Shown: piece by piece, positions 4,429-6,711 of the stretch | How the letters are laid out: each line of letters starts with the position of its first letter | Numbering within the stretch: the stretch's first letter is position 1 | Assembly: GCA_003529305.1 (NCBI GenBank) | Contig: DPWC01000198.1 | Span: 1-6,711, forward strand | Direction: 5' to 3' | DNA from: Actinomycetota bacterium | GTDB lineage: Bacteria > Actinomycetota > Actinomycetes > UBA12327 | Length of the DNA stretch: 6,711 bases | Notes under the pieces: generated by a model | Databases searched by the model: none | What the model saw: only the letters and a program-made list of their open reading frames with translations | What the model was told of the DNA's origin: nothing | Position numbers and translations under genes: made by a program

Positions 4429-6291
4429 GTGACCAAGCAGGTCGTGCCCCTGGATCGCGTCATCATCCGCTTCGCCGGGGACTCCGGTGACGGTATGCAG
4501 CTCACCGGCGACCGCTTCACCTCTGAGACCGCTGCCTTCGGCAACGACCTGTCCACCTTGCCGAACTTCCCCGCCGAGATCCGCGCGCCTGCCGGCACCT
4601 TGGCCGGTGTCTCCAGCTTCCAACTGCACTTTGCCAGCCGCGACATCATGACCCCCGGCGATGCCCCCAATGTGCTGGTGGCGATGAACCCGGCGGCCTT
4701 GAAAGCCAACCTCGCCGATGTTCCGCGCGGTGGCTCGATCATCGTCAACACCGATGAGTTCACCAAGCGCGCGCTGCAGAAAGTTGGCTACGAGGGCAAC
4801 CCCCTAGAAGACGGCTCACTCGACAGTTTCCGCGTGCACCCCATCGCCTTGACCTCCATGACGGTGGAGGCACTCAAAGACTTCGACATCTCCAAGAAAG
4901 ACGCCGAGCGCAGCAAGAACATGTTCGCGCTGGGCCTGCTGTGCTGGCTCTACAACCGCCCCGTGGAAGGCACCATCGCCTTCCTAGAGCAGAAGTTCGG
5001 CAAGAAGCCGGAGATCCTGGCGGCCAATGTTGCCGCCTTCAAAGCAGGATTCGCCTTCGGAGAGACCACCGAGGACTTTGCGGTCTCCTACGAGGTCAAG
5101 CCGGCACCGATGGCCGCCGGTACCTACCGCAACATCACCGGCAATGTCGCGCTGTCTTACGGCCTCGTCGCGGCCGGACAACGCTCGGGCCTGCCGGTCT
5201 TCCTCGGCGCCTACCCCATCACGCCAGCCAGCGACATCCTGCATGAGCTGAGCAAGCACAAGCGCTTCGATGTCACCACCTTCCAAGCCGAAGATGAGAT
5301 CGCCGCGATCGGTGCGGCACTAGGCGCCTCGTTTGGTGGTGCGCTGGCGGTGACCACCACCTCCGGTCCTGGAATCGCGCTGAAGGCTGAGACGATCGGC
5401 CTAGCGGTGTCGATGGAACTGCCCTTGGTGGTCATCGATGTGCAGCGCGGTGGCCCCTCCACGGGATTGCCCACCAAAACTGAGCAGGCCGACCTGCTGC
5501 AGGCGATGTTCGGCCGCAATGGTGAAGCACCCGTGCCGGTGATCGCACCGCGCAGCCCAGTGGACTGCTTCGACGCCGCCCTCGAAGCCGCGCGTATCGC
5601 CACCAAGTACCGCACGCCCGTCTTCCTGCTCTCTGACGGCTACTTGGCCAACGGCTCAGAACCGTGGAGCATTCCGTCCGTTGACGACTTGCCCGATCTG
5701 CGCGTGGAGTTCGCGACCGCGCCGAACCATGAACTGCCCGATGGCACGGAGGTGTTCTGGCCGTTCAAGCGTGACCCGCAGACGCTGGCCCGGCCCTGGG
5801 CAGTGCCTGGCACCGCTGGACTGGAACACCGCATCGGCGGCATTGAGAAGGCCGACGGCTCCGGCAACATCTCCTACGACCCAACCAACCACGACTTCAT
5901 GGTGCGCACCCGCCAAGCCAAGGTCGATGGCATCGCCGCCGACATTGAGCCACTGGAGGTCGAGGACCCCTCTGGTGAAGCGGAGGTGTTGGTCCTCGGC
6001 TGGGGCTCGACCTACGGTCCGATCGGTGCGGGTTGTCGTCGCGTGCGCGAGGCCGGCGGCAAGGTGGCACAAGCTCACCTGCGCCACCTCAATCCCTTCC
6101 CGGCCAACACCGGTGAAGTGCTGCGCCGCTACCGCCGAGTGCTGATCCCTGAGATGAACCTCGGACAGCTGAGCATGCTGATCCGTGCGAAGTTCCTCGT
6201 GGATGCGATCTCCTACAACCAGGTTCGTGGTCTGCCCTTCAAAGCCGAAGAGCTCGCCGGAGTGATTGAGGATGTGATGAAGAGTGTCTGA
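4429..6291 (+). CDS. korA: 2-oxoglutarate (2-oxoacid):ferredoxin oxidoreductase, alpha subunit (fused gamma-alpha)
   Basis: The 620-residue subunit partners KorB to convert a 2-oxoacid, most likely 2-oxoglutarate, plus CoA into acyl-CoA, CO2 and two reduced-ferredoxin electrons. It has the fused gamma-alpha order seen in actinobacterial KorA such as that of Mycobacterium tuberculosis. The N-terminal gamma domain (about 8-190) begins with GDSGDGMQL (17-25). The alpha domain contains YPITPAS (262-268), the QAEDE segment near 285, SGPG (312-315) and RGGPSTGLPTKTEQADL (340-356). A C-terminal domain starts near 515, with LGWGSTYGPIG. These features resemble 2-oxoglutarate enzymes more than pyruvate enzymes, but substrate choice is inference. 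The start is GTG with a good SD site. The stop overlaps korB by 8 bp, so the two are translated together. No ferredoxin domain is present; the divergent nuoI-like gene could supply one. Confidence 0.94.
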   Translation: MTKQVVPLDRVIIRFAGDSGDGMQLTGDRFTSETAAFGNDLSTLPNFPAEIRAPAGTLAGVSSFQLHFASRDIMTPGDAPNVLVAMNPAALKANLADVPRGGSIIVNTDEFTKRALQKVGYEGNPLEDGSLDSFRVHPIALTSMTVEALKDFDISKKDAERSKNMFALGLLCWLYNRPVEGTIAFLEQKFGKKPEILAANVAAFKAGFAFGETTEDFAVSYEVKPAPMAAGTYRNITGNVALSYGLVAAGQRSGLPVFLGAYPITPASDILHELSKHKRFDVTTFQAEDEIAAIGAALGASFGGALAVTTTSGPGIALKAETIGLAVSMELPLVVIDVQRGGPSTGLPTKTEQADLLQAMFGRNGEAPVPVIAPRSPVDCFDAALEAARIATKYRTPVFLLSDGYLANGSEPWSIPSVDDLPDLRVEFATAPNHELPDGTEVFWPFKRDPQTLARPWAVPGTAGLEHRIGGIEKADGSGNISYDPTNHDFMVRTRQAKVDGIAADIEPLEVEDPSGEAEVLVLGWGSTYGPIGAGCRRVREAGGKVAQAHLRHLNPFPANTGEVLRRYRRVLIPEMNLGQLSMLIRAKFLVDAISYNQVRGLPFKAEELAGVIEDVMKSV

Positions 6292-6711
6292 CGCCGCCAC
6301 CTTCCCGTCGTTGGCTCTGGTGCCGCACACTGATGAGAAGCAGTCCGCCAAGGACTTCAAGTCAGACCAAGAAGTCCGCTGGTGCCCCGGCTGCGGCGAC
6401 TACGCCATCTTGGCCGCAGTGCAGGGCTTCATGCCCGAACTCGGACTCAAGCGCGAGAACATCGTCTGGGTTTCCGGCATCGGCTGCTCGTCACGCTTCC
6501 CGTACTACATGGACACCTTCGGCATGCACACCATTCACGGTCGTGCCCCGGCGATTGCGACCGGCCTGTCGGTGAGTCGACCAGACCTGTCGGTGTGGGT
6601 GGTTACCGGTGACGGTGACGCGCTGTCCATCGGTGGCAACCACCTGATCCACGCTCTGCGGCGCAATGTCAACCTGAAGATCCTGCTGTTCAACAACCGC
6701 ATCTACGGCCT
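6284..6711 (+). CDS. korB: 2-oxoglutarate (2-oxoacid):ferredoxin oxidoreductase, beta subunit, 3' end beyond window
   Basis: The first 142 residues of the TPP- and [4Fe-4S]-binding beta subunit are visible. WCPGCGDY (33-40) supplies cluster ligands C34 and C37, and C68 in GIGCSS is the probable third; the fourth would lie beyond the window. GDGD (109-112) starts the TPP/Mg motif, completed by NNRIYG (137-142) at the window end. The start is GTG 6284, inside the end of korA (8-bp overlap); an in-frame stop at 6278-6280 excludes an earlier start. The SD site is weak, which fits translational coupling. Another in-frame GTG lies at residue 13, but the earlier start fits the family's length before the CPGCG motif. 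KorB is the site of 2-oxoacid decarboxylation and passes electrons out to ferredoxin. Confidence 0.94.
   Translation, partial: MSDAATFPSLALVPHTDEKQSAKDFKSDQEVRWCPGCGDYAILAAVQGFMPELGLKRENIVWVSGIGCSSRFPYYMDTFGMHTIHGRAPAIATGLSVSRPDLSVWVVTGDGDALSIGGNHLIHALRRNVNLKILLFNNRIYG

Noticed and set aside
4230..4766. Minus-strand N-terminal extension of the nuoB-like gene to 326 residues
   Set aside because: The extra part reads antisense into the conserved korA start and the control region and has no NuoB similarity; GTG 4229 has a good SD site.
5656..6360. Long minus-strand open frame antisense to korA
   Set aside because: It mirrors the korA coding strand in GC-rich DNA, shows no recognisable domain, and korA is clearly the real gene.
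1..6711. CRISPR array, transposase, integrase, attachment site or defence genes
   Set aside because: No spaced direct-repeat array, no terminal inverted repeats with transposase, and no duplication of a tRNA 3' end were seen.

Overview
The window is about 62-63% GC by eye and looks like a chromosomal piece of an actinobacterium. The reasons are the protein sequences, the frequent GTG starts (nuoB-like, korA, korB), hairpins without U-tracts, tRNA genes without encoded CCA, and the grouping of tRNA-Tyr, tRNA-Thr and tRNA-Met near yajQ, htpX and a ferredoxin-type 2-oxoacid oxidoreductase. From memory, this neighbourhood resembles that of Streptomyces and relatives. Nothing looks like a phage, insertion sequence, integron or CRISPR array.

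Left part (1-1500): two minus-strand tRNA genes, Met(CAT), cut by the window edge, and Thr(GGT). Next, on the plus strand, comes an NAD(P)-dependent short-chain dehydrogenase (SDR). Its 3' end overlaps by 23 bases the 3' end of a convergent gene for a 67-residue cysteine-rich protein. A minus-strand tRNA-Tyr(GTA) and a hairpin lie upstream of that small gene.

Middle part (1500-3000): yajQ (plus) and htpX (minus) converge on a short hairpin. yajQ encodes a small nucleotide-binding protein of the YajQ family; htpX encodes a membrane zinc protease of family M48.

Right part (3000-6711): a tightly coupled minus-strand operon encodes three complex I-like subunits, NuoB-like, NuoC-like and NuoI-like, with 4-bp ATGA overlaps. 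Divergently, after a 199-bp control region, korA and korB (8-bp overlap, korB cut by the window end) encode the two subunits of a 2-oxoglutarate (2-oxoacid):ferredoxin oxidoreductase. KorAB oxidatively decarboxylates a 2-oxoacid to acyl-CoA and reduces ferredoxin through TPP and a [4Fe-4S] cluster.

The most unusual part is the nuoB-C-I trio. These are the Fe-S wire and scaffold subunits of complex I and group 4 hydrogenases. In this operon they come without NuoD (the quinone/NiFe-site subunit), without any membrane subunit and without the NADH module, and they sit back to back with KorAB. I infer a reduced or specialised electron-transfer module that takes electrons from KorAB or its ferredoxin. 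The rest of the complex is either elsewhere in the genome or absent.
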